The notes below the pieces were generated by a model. It saw only the letters and a list, made by a program, of their open reading frames with translations, did not search any database and was not told the DNA's origin. Below are positions 9,271-19,136 of a DNA stretch of 64,000 bases, one piece after another. Both the position numbers and the translations under genes were made by a program. Source of the DNA: JBKHYJ01 sp046565505. Its GTDB lineage: Bacteria > Acidobacteriota > Blastocatellia > UBA7656. Position 1 is the first letter of the stretch, and every line of letters begins with the position of its first letter. Location of the stretch: NCBI GenBank assembly GCA_046565505.1, contig JBKHYJ010000034.1:1-64000 (forward strand), written 5' to 3'.

Positions 9271-12198
9271 ATGGCCGGCGGCGCCCCGCCCGCTTTCGAC
9301 TGCCGACAGATGATGGATAATATTTCAAAATACCGAGCGGCGCTGGACTCGATTCTTCCCACGGTCGAAAAGCCCGCGCGCTATACCGGCGGCGAGTGGA
9401 ACTCCGTCCGCAAACCGCTTGACGCCGTTCACACGCGCGTCGCGCTCTGCTTCCCCGACACCTACGAGATAGGGATGAGCCACCTGGGCCTTAAAATACT
9501 CTACGGCCTGCTCAATAAACACGAAGGGTGGGCCGCCGAGCGCGTCTACGCCCCCTGGCCGGACATGGAGGCTCGCCTGCGCGCGGGCGGCATCCCGCTG
9601 CTTTCGCTCGAGAGCTACACGCCGCTCTCCGACTTCGATGTCGTGGGCTTCTCGCTCCAGTACGAACTCACTTACACCAACGTTTTGACGATGCTGGACC
9701 TGGGCGGCATACCCTTGCGCACGCGCGAGCGTTCGCTAGGCGACCCGCTCGTGATAGCGGGCGGCCCGACCGTCTACTCGTCCGAGCCCATAGCCGATTT
9801 CATCGACGTGTTCGTAATAGGCGATGGCGAGGAGGCGTTCCCCGAGCTGGTCTCGCGCTACGTAGAGCTGAGAGACTCCGACATGGATTTGACGCGCGCG
9901 CAGGTACTCAAAGAGCTGGCGCGCATCGAGGGCATGTACGTGCCCTCGCTGTACACGACTTCCGTAAGCCCGCACCACGGGCTGCTAGTGGTCGATAAGC
10001 CGGAGGACCCGGACATCCCATTCCCTATCCGCCGCCGCGTGGTTAAGGATATTAATCAGTACCCGTTCCCATCCGACTCGCCCGTGCCGGCCATCGAAGC
10101 CGTGCATGACCGCATGGCGATAGAGATCGCGCGCGGCTGCGTCGATGGGTGCCGGTTCTGCCAGGCGGGCACCATATACCGCCCCGTCCGCGAGCGCGAC
10201 CCGAAACAGATCGTTGATACGCTGATCGATGGGATAGAGAAGGGCGGATACGACGAGACGAGCCTCACGTCGCTCTCCACCGCGGACTACACCTGCCTTG
10301 AGCCGCTGGTGAAGATGCTCGGCGCGGAGCTCGAGCGGCGCAAGGTGAGCTTTTCGGTGTCGTCGCTCAGGGCGTCCGGCGTCACGGAGTCGCTCGCGCG
10401 TGAGATCGCGCGCGTGCGCAAGACGGGGTTTACGATCGCGCCCGAGGCGGGGACTCAGCGCATGCGCGACGTGATAAACAAGAACATCACGGAGCAGGAC
10501 GTGATGAATTCTTGCGCCGTCGCCTTCGAGGAAGGGTGGTCCGCCATGAAGATGTATTTCATGATAGGGCTGCCGACCGAAACAGATGATGACGTGCGGG
10601 GGATAGCGGAGCTGGGCCGTCAGGTGCGCGAGCTCGGCAAGGCGAAGTTCAACAAGGCGGTGAAGGTCACCTGTTCGGCCTCCTACTTCGTGCCGAAGCC
10701 GCACACTCCGTTCCAGTGGTGCGAGCAGGAAGGCATAGAGTCGATCAAGCGCAAGCAGCGGACTCTCAAAGAGCTCGGCCGCAAGTACCGCATCGACGTA
10801 AAGGTGCACCACGCGGAGACCTCCCTGCTCGAAGGCGTCATATCGCGCGGCGACCGCAACCTGTCCAAGGTCATCGAGCGCGCGTGGAGGATGGGCTGCC
10901 GGTTCGACGGGTGGACGGAGCATTTCGACTTCGACAAATGGATGCGGGCCTTCGACGAGGAAGGCGTGCGGGTAGAGCCTTACTTGAAAGAGTTCCCCGT
11001 CAGGGAATTCGACAAGCCGGGGGCGCCGCTCGTCCAGCTTATGTGGGACCACCTCGACACGCTCGTGAAGCGGGACTTCAACGCGCGCGAGTACACGAAG
11101 GGGATCAAGGCCAAAATTTCTCCGCCATGCGAGCTCCCCGTCGAAGTGATCGATGGCCGCCCGACCGCCATCGCCCCCTCGCATGAAGACTTCGAGCGCG
11201 TGGCCTCGCGCCCCCTGCTTTGTTACGCCTGCGGCCTTGAGTGCGACCTGACGCTGTCGCGCGAGCACCTCATGCAGGCCCGCGCGATGCACGGCGAGGT
11301 CCGCACTTACGAGCAGCGCGTGGCGTCGGCGCGCGAAGAGATAGCCCGCCCGCTGGTCCAGCTTTCTTCGGGGCCACCCGGCGGCGAGGCCTCGGCGCAG
11401 GGCGTCGGCCCGCGGCCCCCCGCGCTCGTCTTCCGTTATCGCGCCACGTTCGCGAAGGGCGAAGAGGTGAAGTACCTCTCACACCTCGACCTGACGAGGG
11501 CGTTGCCGCGCGCCTTCCGGCGGGCGAAGATCAGCCTCGGCTACAGCCAGGGCTTTCACCCGATGCCGCTCATTCAGTATGGCCCGGCGCTTGGCGTGGG
11601 CACGGTGGGCGAGAACGAGTTGCTGGATTTCGATTCGCGTGAAGAGCTTCGGGAGCGCGACTTCCTTGACCGCATCAACGCGGCCTTGCCCACGGGGCTG
11701 CGCTTCAAGCGGCTCGAAGCGCTGCCTGTGGGCGCGCAGGCGCTCATCAAGGTGGTCAACCGCGCGGAGTACTCGGCCGCGCTCGACGCGCCTCAGATAG
11801 AGGCGGCGGTGGGCAGGCTGAGGGTCGAAAGGTCGGATTTGTCTGGCATGGATGAGTACGAGATTCATCACCGGCTCGCCGGTGACTTTATGGCGCGCGA
11901 GTCGTGCATCGTAGAGCGCGCCCGCAAAGACAAACGTCAGAAGGTGGATGTGCGCCGGTATACTAAGCGTTTGAGCTTCGACGCCCGCGGCCTGACCCTC
12001 AACGTGGTCACGGAGGTTTCGCCGAACGGGGGCGTCAAGCCCGTAGAGGTTTTGGCCGCGATTTATGGCCTGTCCGACGAGGAGAAGGTTTCGCTCGGCT
12101 CGCGAGTCCGGCGATTGCGACTGTACCTGGAAGATGACGCCGGCAGCCCGGCGCAGGCCGCCCGGGAAGTCGTCGCCGCCGGCGTGAGCGGGCAATGA
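9271..12198 (+). CDS. B12-binding-type radical SAM protein fused to DUF2344
   Basis: About 975 residues. The N-terminal two thirds match the TIGR03960 family: a cobalamin-binding-like domain, then a radical SAM core whose 4Fe-4S cysteines sit in CVDGCRFC (CxxxCxxC). The C-terminal third, from about residue 705 (FRYRATFAKGEEVKYLSHLDL), is a DUF2344/TIGR03936 domain. In many bacteria the two are separate adjacent genes; here they are one chain. The reaction is unknown to me; linkage to rodA upstream and RNase E/G downstream is a common arrangement and may point to RNA modification. Starts at 9271, 9310 and 9313 are all possible. A cysteine-bearing stretch (CYACGLEC) lies near residue 650. Confidence 0.88.
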   Translation: MAGGAPPAFDCRQMMDNISKYRAALDSILPTVEKPARYTGGEWNSVRKPLDAVHTRVALCFPDTYEIGMSHLGLKILYGLLNKHEGWAAERVYAPWPDMEARLRAGGIPLLSLESYTPLSDFDVVGFSLQYELTYTNVLTMLDLGGIPLRTRERSLGDPLVIAGGPTVYSSEPIADFIDVFVIGDGEEAFPELVSRYVELRDSDMDLTRAQVLKELARIEGMYVPSLYTTSVSPHHGLLVVDKPEDPDIPFPIRRRVVKDINQYPFPSDSPVPAIEAVHDRMAIEIARGCVDGCRFCQAGTIYRPVRERDPKQIVDTLIDGIEKGGYDETSLTSLSTADYTCLEPLVKMLGAELERRKVSFSVSSLRASGVTESLAREIARVRKTGFTIAPEAGTQRMRDVINKNITEQDVMNSCAVAFEEGWSAMKMYFMIGLPTETDDDVRGIAELGRQVRELGKAKFNKAVKVTCSASYFVPKPHTPFQWCEQEGIESIKRKQRTLKELGRKYRIDVKVHHAETSLLEGVISRGDRNLSKVIERAWRMGCRFDGWTEHFDFDKWMRAFDEEGVRVEPYLKEFPVREFDKPGAPLVQLMWDHLDTLVKRDFNAREYTKGIKAKISPPCELPVEVIDGRPTAIAPSHEDFERVASRPLLCYACGLECDLTLSREHLMQARAMHGEVRTYEQRVASAREEIARPLVQLSSGPPGGEASAQGVGPRPPALVFRYRATFAKGEEVKYLSHLDLTRALPRAFRRAKISLGYSQGFHPMPLIQYGPALGVGTVGENELLDFDSREELRERDFLDRINAALPTGLRFKRLEALPVGAQALIKVVNRAEYSAALDAPQIEAAVGRLRVERSDLSGMDEYEIHHRLAGDFMARESCIVERARKDKRQKVDVRRYTKRLSFDARGLTLNVVTEVSPNGGVKPVEVLAAIYGLSDEEKVSLGSRVRRLRLYLEDDAGSPAQAAREVVAAGVSGQ

Positions 12199-12678
12199 GA
12201 ATCGTGGCAGGCGGCGGGCGAAAGGCGAAACGAGATTTTGCCGCCCGCAACCCGCCGCCTGTCACCCATCACTGTATTTAAGGTTTGTGCTTTTAAGCGG
12301 CACGGCAAGTTTTGACATCAGCCCCGTCGCGGCGTGAGGTTATCCGCCGGCCCGAATCTGCATGGGCGGGGCGACACGCAGTCGTTTAAAGCGGGTCGGC
12401 AAGGTTGCGGACCTAAGCGCGGTTAGTCTTTGCGCTCGCGTGCGGTCGCGGGCGACATACTCGCTTAATCGGTTTTGAATTTTGATTCTTTCATTTGAGT
12501 TACGAGAGGGATTCCTGCTTAAACTCAGAGCTTGAGAACTCAAAAATCTGCCTCCCCGCTTCCGCCGACTCTGCGATGTGAGATTGCGCCAGGATTTTTT
12601 CGCCGAGGGCGACGAATCTGCCCGGAGCAGCCTTCCTAACTTGCCCGCCTGCCCGCACGACCCACACTAGGAGAACTC
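12199..12678. other. Long leader region upstream of the RNase E/G gene
   Basis: 480 bp without a gene. It opens with the hairpin described separately and continues with AT-richer sequence holding several short stems (for example TCGCC/GGCGA near 12600). In enterobacteria the rne leader mediates autoregulation by RNase E; whether that applies here is only a suggestion from the length and structure. Confidence 0.45.
12206..12263. repeat. Two-tier hairpin after the radical SAM gene
   Basis: The outer arms GGCAGGCGGCGGG (12206-12218) and CCCGCCGCCTGTC (12251-12263) pair with one wobble. Inside them GGCGAAA (12224-12230) pairs with TTTTGCC (12236-12242). There is no T tract afterwards. The same GGCGGCGGGC vocabulary recurs at 23108-23215, so this looks like a dispersed intergenic element that may double as a transcript end. 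Confidence 0.6.
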
Positions 12679-15600
12679 ATGGCAAAAGAATTAATCATCA
12701 GCGCGAACGTACACGAAAAGAAGGTCGCCATAATAGAAGATGGCCTGGTGACCGAGTTCTACGTGGAGCGCAGGGACGAGAATCAAGGCGTGGTCGGAAA
12801 CCTTTACAAGGGCCGCGTGATGAAGGTGCTGCCCGGCATGCAGTCGGCGTTCGTCGACATAGGGCTTGACCGCGATGCCTTCCTCTACGTCTCTGACTTC
12901 ACGGAATTCATGGAAGAAGAGGATGAGATTGATTTTCGCGACCCGGCCGAGGACCCTCGCCCGCAGGCCCGCGCGGAAGATCGGCCCAGGCGCGGCGACA
13001 GGCCGAGGCCTGAGGCCGCCGCCCGGCCCGCGCGGACCCCCGGGCGCCGCGAAGCGGCTCCGCGGGATGAGGAGATTTCAGCCGAGGAAGAGATTTCAAG
13101 AGACGAATACACCTCCGATGACTCGCCCGTTTCCATCGAAGACGCCGTCGAACAGTTGGCCGAGATCGCCGACGAGAGCGTGATACCGCCGCCCCCGACC
13201 GAGGACGAGATTGAAAGGGCCGAGCCCCGGCCTGAGCTTGCCGAAGCGCGCGTCGCGCCCATAGAGGAATTCAACGTCGAGCGCATAACAGATGAGCCGC
13301 CCGCGTCCGCGGAGGCTGCCCCGGCGTCGGCCGAAGACGCATACGCAGTGAGTACGGAAGTCTTCGCCAGGGCCGTCGAGGCGGAGGAGGCCGAAGTCGA
13401 AACGCCCAGGCGCGGCCGCTCGCGTAAGAAGGGCGCCGACGCCAAGGCGGACAAGCCTGAGCCGAGGGGCCGCAAGAAAGCCGCCAAGGCCGAAGATACG
13501 CCCGACGATAAGGCCGCTACAAAACCCGGCTCGCGAAGGGGCGCGGGTAAGGGCGCGGCTAAGCGCACGTCGCGAAAGCGCGGCGCGGAGGCTGAGTCCG
13601 ATTCAGAGACGGCCGCTCTTTCTGATGAGGAGTTTCAGCGGGTCACGGATGAGGACCTCGCGATCGACGCGGGCGATCTGCTCAAAGACGCGATACTTCA
13701 GGAGAAGATCACCGAACAGGTCCACAACGCCGAGTACAGCACGGCCCCCTTCCAGCCCGCGCCCGAACCTGAATGGCGCGTCGGCAGCTTCCGCTCGCAG
13801 GTCGAAGGCGGTTCCGACTTCCAGCGTGTGGTGGATGAGGCCGCCGAACATTCGCAGGCGCGGGACATCGCAGACTCGTCTTACGACGCGGGGCGCGGGC
13901 CGGAAGAATCACCCGCGGCCGGCTATGACGATTCTTCCGTCTCCCCATTCCGTCATATTTCCGACGCGCTGCCGGCCGCGCTACGCGGCGGCATGGAGTC
14001 AGGGGGCGCGGGCGAGATAAGCGAGGTGAGCGGCATAGCCGCCTCCGGCGAGCAGGCGCGGGGCGACTCAGCCGAAGCCTCTTCTCCGGCCGAAGAACCC
14101 TCTCAGGGCGGCGAAGAGACGACCGACGAGGACAGGGAAGCCGAGGTGAGGGACCGCGGCGGCCGCGCGGAGTTCGCAATCCGCCGGGGCGGGCGCGGCC
14201 GTCGTGGCCGCCGTCCGGGCCAATCCGGGGGCGGCCCCGCGTCCGGGCCGGATAGGGAAGGGGGCGACGCGGCGACTGCCCTCATGGACGCCGATGAGAA
14301 TACGGTCGAAGGGGACGGCGCGGACGAGGCCGGACGGACGGAAGAGTCTCGGATTAATGACGCGCGCGCCGGCGAGCCTCGGGGCGGTGAGCCTCGCGGG
14401 GGTGAGTCTCGCGGCGGCGACCCGCGCCCTGTCGAATCGCGGGCCGGCGACGCGCGGTCGGGCGGGCCTCGCCATCAAGATTCTCGATACGACCGGAGGC
14501 CCGATGGGCAGCGCAGACCTGATGATCGAAGGCCCGACGGGCAGCGCAGGCCCGACGGCCCTCCGCGCCGGCCCGAGCGCAGTTTCCCCCCGACGATCAG
14601 CGAGCTTCTGCATGAAGGGCAGGAGATACTGGTTCAGATTGCCAAAGAGCCTATAGCGAAGAAGGGCGCTCGCATAACGTCTCACATCGCGCTGCCCGGA
14701 CGCCTGCTCGTTTACATGCCCACGGTCAATCATGTCGGCGTGTCGCGCAAGATACCCAACGACCAGGAGCGAATTCGGCTGAAGCGCATAGTGACTTCGC
14801 TCCGCGAGCGCGAAGGCGGGACGGGCGGCTTCATCGCTCGCACTGCCTGCGCGGGCCACACGGAGCAGGAGCTTCAAGACGACATGCGCTACCTGCTCCG
14901 CACCTGGGCCGACGTCAGGAAGAAAGCCGACCGCGTAAAGGCTCCCGCGATGGTCCACCAGGACCTCGACCTCGTGCAGCGAATACTCCGAGACCAGTTG
15001 GCCGAAGACTTCACGGCCATCCGAATTGATAACGAAGTCGAGTACGCGCGCATAGTCGAGTTCGTCAACCGCGTTCAGCCCAAGCTCGTCAAGCGCGTGA
15101 AGCTGTACGTCGGCAACCAGCCTATTTTTGAAAAGTACGCCATCCAGCCCGAGATAGATAAGGCCGTGCGGCCGCGCGTGTGGCTGAAATCGGGCGGCTA
15201 CATCGTCATCAATCAGACCGAGGCCCTCGTGGCGATTGACGTGAACACGGGGAAATTCGTCGGCAAGTCCGACAAGCTGGAAGACACCATCACGCGGACG
15301 AACCTCGAAGCCGCGAAAGAGATCGTGCGGCAGATACGCCTGCGCGACCTGGGCGGCATCATCGTGTTGGACTTGATCGACATGGAGGAGCGCAAGAACC
15401 GCCAACGGGTGATGGCGGCGCTTCAGCAGGAGCTACAGACGGATCGCGCGCCGTCGAAGATTCTTTCGATCAACGACTTCGGCCTTGTCGCGATCACGCG
15501 CAAGCGCGTCAAGCAGTCGCTAGAGCGCACGCTGTGCTCGCCATGCCCATACTGCCAGGGGGCGGGCATGGTGAAGTCTGCCCAGACCATGTGCTTCGAG

Positions 15601-15804
15601 ATTTTGGAGCAAGCCAAGGCGATGTCGAAGGAAGTTAACGGCAGCAGCGACGTGATGTTGAGGGTCTCGCCGCACGTGGCCGAGGCGTTCCGGTCATCGG
15701 AGCGCGAGGTGCTCGAAGAGATAGAGGCGTACTTCGGGACCCCCGTGACCCTTGAGGCCGACCCGAACCTTCACCAGGAACAGTACGACTTCGCGGTGAT
15801 GTAG
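12679..15804 (+). CDS. Ribonuclease E/G with a giant insertion in its S1 domain
   Basis: 1041 residues. Residues 1-77 are the first half of the RNase E/G N-terminal region and S1 fold (NLYKGRVMKVLPGMQSAFVD, FLYVSDF). Residues 640-690 complete the S1 domain (EGQEILVQIAKEPIAKKGAR). The catalytic domain follows, with the metal-binding aspartates in IDVNTG (Asp854) and VLDLIDME (898-901), and the Zn-link CPYC (955-958). Residues about 78-638 are an inserted low-complexity segment: acidic and Pro/Ala-rich first, a basic RGRSRKK patch near 245-300, then RG-rich and RRPDG repeats near 500-635. It should initiate decay and processing of RNA at 5'-monophosphate ends. The usual disordered C-terminal scaffold of RNase E is absent; the insert may replace it. 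An AGGAG site precedes ATG 12679. Confidence 0.95.
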   Translation: MAKELIISANVHEKKVAIIEDGLVTEFYVERRDENQGVVGNLYKGRVMKVLPGMQSAFVDIGLDRDAFLYVSDFTEFMEEEDEIDFRDPAEDPRPQARAEDRPRRGDRPRPEAAARPARTPGRREAAPRDEEISAEEEISRDEYTSDDSPVSIEDAVEQLAEIADESVIPPPPTEDEIERAEPRPELAEARVAPIEEFNVERITDEPPASAEAAPASAEDAYAVSTEVFARAVEAEEAEVETPRRGRSRKKGADAKADKPEPRGRKKAAKAEDTPDDKAATKPGSRRGAGKGAAKRTSRKRGAEAESDSETAALSDEEFQRVTDEDLAIDAGDLLKDAILQEKITEQVHNAEYSTAPFQPAPEPEWRVGSFRSQVEGGSDFQRVVDEAAEHSQARDIADSSYDAGRGPEESPAAGYDDSSVSPFRHISDALPAALRGGMESGGAGEISEVSGIAASGEQARGDSAEASSPAEEPSQGGEETTDEDREAEVRDRGGRAEFAIRRGGRGRRGRRPGQSGGGPASGPDREGGDAATALMDADENTVEGDGADEAGRTEESRINDARAGEPRGGEPRGGESRGGDPRPVESRAGDARSGGPRHQDSRYDRRPDGQRRPDDRRPDGQRRPDGPPRRPERSFPPTISELLHEGQEILVQIAKEPIAKKGARITSHIALPGRLLVYMPTVNHVGVSRKIPNDQERIRLKRIVTSLREREGGTGGFIARTACAGHTEQELQDDMRYLLRTWADVRKKADRVKAPAMVHQDLDLVQRILRDQLAEDFTAIRIDNEVEYARIVEFVNRVQPKLVKRVKLYVGNQPIFEKYAIQPEIDKAVRPRVWLKSGGYIVINQTEALVAIDVNTGKFVGKSDKLEDTITRTNLEAAKEIVRQIRLRDLGGIIVLDLIDMEERKNRQRVMAALQQELQTDRAPSKILSINDFGLVAITRKRVKQSLERTLCSPCPYCQGAGMVKSAQTMCFEILEQAKAMSKEVNGSSDVMLRVSPHVAEAFRSSEREVLEEIEAYFGTPVTLEADPNLHQEQYDFAVM

Positions 15805-15963
15805 CGACCGGCCTTCGTCACGGGCGTAGAAAATATTGCCCGCGAGCCGCCCCGCCCGCGCGTCACGGATTAACAGCAGCGACGCGCGGGCGGGGCCGGC
15901 CGGGGTAACTCGGCGGAACGCGATGGCAGTTCTGCCTGGGAAGAGAATTCAGTTAAGGCAGAA

Positions 15964-17781
15964 TCACTTATTCACCCTCAACCAGCTTTCGCGGATCTTC
16001 ATCTGTTCGGGAGTCGGGTTGGGCGTCTCTGTGATCTTGTAGCCCGCCTGTTCGTGCCCGGTGACCTGCATTTCGAGCGTCTTCTTTTCGCCGCCGCGCG
16101 TGACGACTACTTTGACGCTCTGGCCCATCTTCTGGACGAGGTGTTGGTACACCGCGCCGAAGCCCCGCCGCACCTCCACGTCATCGAACGACACGAGCAC
16201 GTCACCCGCGCGGAGGCCGGCCGCCATGGCGCTGGTGCCGGGGTAGACCCGCGTGACCTCGATGTCGCCGCCCGCCCCGACCGTCGCTTCGAGGCCCATC
16301 TCGGGCTCGCGCGAAGTCGTCCGCTCCGCCTTATAGCCCGCGTACCCCAAAATCGTGTCATACGGCGGCACTTCGACGCCCCACACGTAGCGCCGGTAAA
16401 AATCGCCATAGTCGCGCTTCGTAAGGTTGTTGATGATCGCGATCATGTCCGCCGTGGAGAAGCCCTTGCCCTTCTGGTAATAGTCGCGGTAGAGCGCCCG
16501 CATCACGTCGTCGAGCCCCGACCTGCCCCCCGTGTCGTGGAGTATGGATAGGTCCAGCAGCGCGCCCAGATTCTGGCCCTGCGTGTAGTACGATATGCCG
16601 AACGCCACGGGCGTATCGTAGCCGAGCCATGTCGATGATGAGGCATTCGCGGGCGATATGTACTTGCGCGCCTCGTTGCCCTCGACGCCGCTGATCGCGC
16701 CCTCAACGGCTTCAAGGAACTGAGCGCGGGTGTGCAGCCCGGCGCGGTACAGCGCGATGGCCCCGTAGTAATTCGTGAAGCCTTCCGAGACCCACAGCAG
16801 CGGCGTCTCGTTCTCGCGAGAGTAATCGTACGGCCACATCTCCGCGGGGCGTATTCGCTTGACGTTCCAGAGGTGGAAGAACTCATGCGAGGCGGTCCCG
16901 ATTATCATGTCCGGCGTAGCCGCCTCGGCCGGCGGGGCGAATGCGACATGCGAGTTCAGGTGCTCGAGCGCGCCCCCGGCATTCGACTCGGGCCGCAGGA
17001 AAAAATAGAAGTACACGTACTTCTCGTAAGGCAGCCCGCCGAAAATGGCGCTCTGCGAGCGGGCCGTCTTCGCCAACAGCTCCGTGAATTTTTCGGCCTT
17101 CTCCTTAGCGAATTTTCCCGCCGGCGTCGCCAGGAAGTAGTGGGGCTTGCCCTCGACTTCAAACTTCGTCACGTCGAAATTGCCCATCTGCGTCGGCGCA
17201 TCCACGAGCGTATCGTAATCCGGGGCGGTGAAAGTCTTCGGGTCCGCGGTCTCTTTGAGCGCGGAGACGATCTTCCACCCGGCGGGGACCTCGAACCGCA
17301 CGGCGCTCGGGCTGTCGCGGTGGCCCTCGGCCATCATGAACAACTCTATGCCGGTGAAGAATGCGTAATCGTTCGTGATCTTCGCCTGATTCAGCGCGAG
17401 TATATCCGCCCTGTAATCGAAATCGACCTTGATCCGGTCGAGCCCCTTCGTTTCGACCCGCCACGTCTGCTTGCGCGGCATCGTGTAGAGCAGGCGCTCG
17501 CCCTTCGCGTCCGTGATCGTCAGTCGCAGGATGTTCTTGGCGTAGTTTTCGACCGTGTACCACCCGGGGGTCCAGGTCGGGAGCGAGATGTCCAGGCGCG
17601 GCTCCTTGATATTTTTCACGTCGGCGGTGACATGGAAAAGCTGCCTTTCCAAATCGGCCACCGTGACGGTGTAATCTACGCGGAACCCGCCCGGCTGGCC
17701 CTGCACGTAAGGCGCGGCCGACAGCATCAGCCAGGTCGCCAGGAAGAGAATCATCGCGCGTGTTTTTTTTCGTCCCGTCAT
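15964..17781 (-). CDS. M61 family metallopeptidase with PDZ domain
   Basis: 605 residues. A signal peptide (about 1-28, hydrophobic MILFLATWLMLSAAP) is followed by the M61 N-terminal beta domain and the catalytic domain with zinc motif HEFFH (in TASHEFFHLWNVKR) and the downstream acidic ligand in SEGFTNYYG. A PDZ domain follows near 500-585 (YPGTSAMAAGLRAGDVLVSFD). M61 peptidases are glycyl/aspartyl aminopeptidase-like; export places it in the periplasm or outside. It is the downstream neighbour of the MFS gene and probably a separate unit. Confidence 0.92.
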   Translation of the reverse strand: MTGRKKTRAMILFLATWLMLSAAPYVQGQPGGFRVDYTVTVADLERQLFHVTADVKNIKEPRLDISLPTWTPGWYTVENYAKNILRLTITDAKGERLLYTMPRKQTWRVETKGLDRIKVDFDYRADILALNQAKITNDYAFFTGIELFMMAEGHRDSPSAVRFEVPAGWKIVSALKETADPKTFTAPDYDTLVDAPTQMGNFDVTKFEVEGKPHYFLATPAGKFAKEKAEKFTELLAKTARSQSAIFGGLPYEKYVYFYFFLRPESNAGGALEHLNSHVAFAPPAEAATPDMIIGTASHEFFHLWNVKRIRPAEMWPYDYSRENETPLLWVSEGFTNYYGAIALYRAGLHTRAQFLEAVEGAISGVEGNEARKYISPANASSSTWLGYDTPVAFGISYYTQGQNLGALLDLSILHDTGGRSGLDDVMRALYRDYYQKGKGFSTADMIAIINNLTKRDYGDFYRRYVWGVEVPPYDTILGYAGYKAERTTSREPEMGLEATVGAGGDIEVTRVYPGTSAMAAGLRAGDVLVSFDDVEVRRGFGAVYQHLVQKMGQSVKVVVTRGGEKKTLEMQVTGHEQAGYKITETPNPTPEQMKIRESWLRVNK

Positions 17782-17854
17782 TTTTTAACCAACCTCAGTT
17801 TGAAATGAGCGATGGGCATGAATAGTAAGGAGACGGCCCACCCCGCTTCGCCGC

Positions 17855-19072
17855 TCATGCTTTAGCGGCGCGCGTCTCCTTCGCGCCCTCGGGCTTTGCC
17901 TTCCACAACATCGCGGCGGCCAGGCATGCGCAAGCAAATGACGCGGCCCAGAGCGTTAATGCGCCTAACTCTTCTAGGACCAGGATGCTGAGCCACGGGC
18001 TGATTATGAAGGCCGCGCCGAACGTCATCACGTAAAACCCCATGTATTCGCCCATGCGGGGCGCGGGGGCTATGTCCGCCACGTAAGCCGCGCCGCTCGG
18101 AAACAATATCATCTCGCCGAAAGTCCACACGACGACCGTCGCCGCTACGCTAAGGAAACCGGACGCGAACGCCAGCGCGCCGAAACCCGCGCCGCACAGG
18201 AGCGCGCCGAGCGCCATCGAACTGCTGTGGGGCCAGCTGGCCATCGCGGCATTAAGAGGGACCTCGACCAGTATTATTAACGCGGTGTTGATGGTGAAGA
18301 GCAGACCGTAGGCCGATTCCGAAAGCTTCAGGTCGCGGACCACGAACAAAGGCATCGCCCCCTGGTGCTGGAAGAAGACGACCTCGACCAGCGTCATCGC
18401 GGACAAGAAGTAAAGCAGCCTGTGGTCCGACAGCAGTCGCACCCGCTTGTCGGGCGGTTCCGCCGAATCTTTTGAGCCTGCCGCCGGCGCTTCCGGCCTT
18501 ACGCCCATGCGCCAGGTCGTTAGCGTGAGGATGAGCCCGGCCAGGATAGAGGTTGCCCCATCAACAAAAAACAGCGCGTTGAACGAGGCCATGATGATGA
18601 ACCCGCCGGCGGCGGGCCCGACGCTCATGCCAAGGTTGATCGCTAGCCGGTTCAGGGCGAACCCGGCCTTGCGCTGCTCCGGCGCGACGAGGCTCGTGAG
18701 GCTCGCCATGCTCGCGGGCCGCAGCGCTTCGTTGCTGATGGCCCAGATGATTGTGATTGCCAGGATCGCGGCGAAGCTCCGCGCGAGGGGGAAAGCGAAG
18801 AGGAAGGCCCCCGAAAGAAACAGCGACGCCTTCATGATTCTGAGGGGGCCGAGGCGGTCGCTCAGCCGCCCGGAAAGGGGCGCGGTGACGAGCGCGCCCA
18901 CGCCATACAGTATCAGCGTGAGCCCCGCTTGCTTCGGCGACAGGCCCGCGCTCTGCGTGAGGTAAAGGACCAGGAACGGCAATACCATCGTCCCCATCCG
19001 ATTGACGAGTGCCGCGGTGAATAGGACCCAAACCTCTTTCGGCATGCCGCGCAAGCTGCGCCACGGATTCAT
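17855..19072 (-). CDS. MFS transporter
   Basis: 405 residues from the ATG at 19072, which has GGAG six bases upstream; the frame stays open further upstream but that part is arginine-rich and not membrane-like. About twelve membrane helices are seen, with the MFS loop 2-3 signature SGRLSDRLGPLR. It is most like drug-efflux-type MFS proteins of the DHA1 group. The substrate cannot be read from sequence. It follows the Gfo/Idh gene on the same strand by 64 bp, so the two may be co-transcribed. Confidence 0.88.
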   Translation of the reverse strand: MNPWRSLRGMPKEVWVLFTAALVNRMGTMVLPFLVLYLTQSAGLSPKQAGLTLILYGVGALVTAPLSGRLSDRLGPLRIMKASLFLSGAFLFAFPLARSFAAILAITIIWAISNEALRPASMASLTSLVAPEQRKAGFALNRLAINLGMSVGPAAGGFIIMASFNALFFVDGATSILAGLILTLTTWRMGVRPEAPAAGSKDSAEPPDKRVRLLSDHRLLYFLSAMTLVEVVFFQHQGAMPLFVVRDLKLSESAYGLLFTINTALIILVEVPLNAAMASWPHSSSMALGALLCGAGFGALAFASGFLSVAATVVVWTFGEMILFPSGAAYVADIAPAPRMGEYMGFYVMTFGAAFIISPWLSILVLEELGALTLWAASFACACLAAAMLWKAKPEGAKETRAAKA

Positions 19073-19136
19073 ATAAACTCCAAGCCCCGTCTTGCCTACA
19101 CCAATTATTATACACCGGCCGGCCCCCGCGGCATTT

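Noticed and set aside
14068..15405. 445-codon open frame antisense to RNase E/G
   Set aside because: It mirrors the conserved catalytic domain, has composition typical of GC-driven antisense frames, and has no ribosome site.
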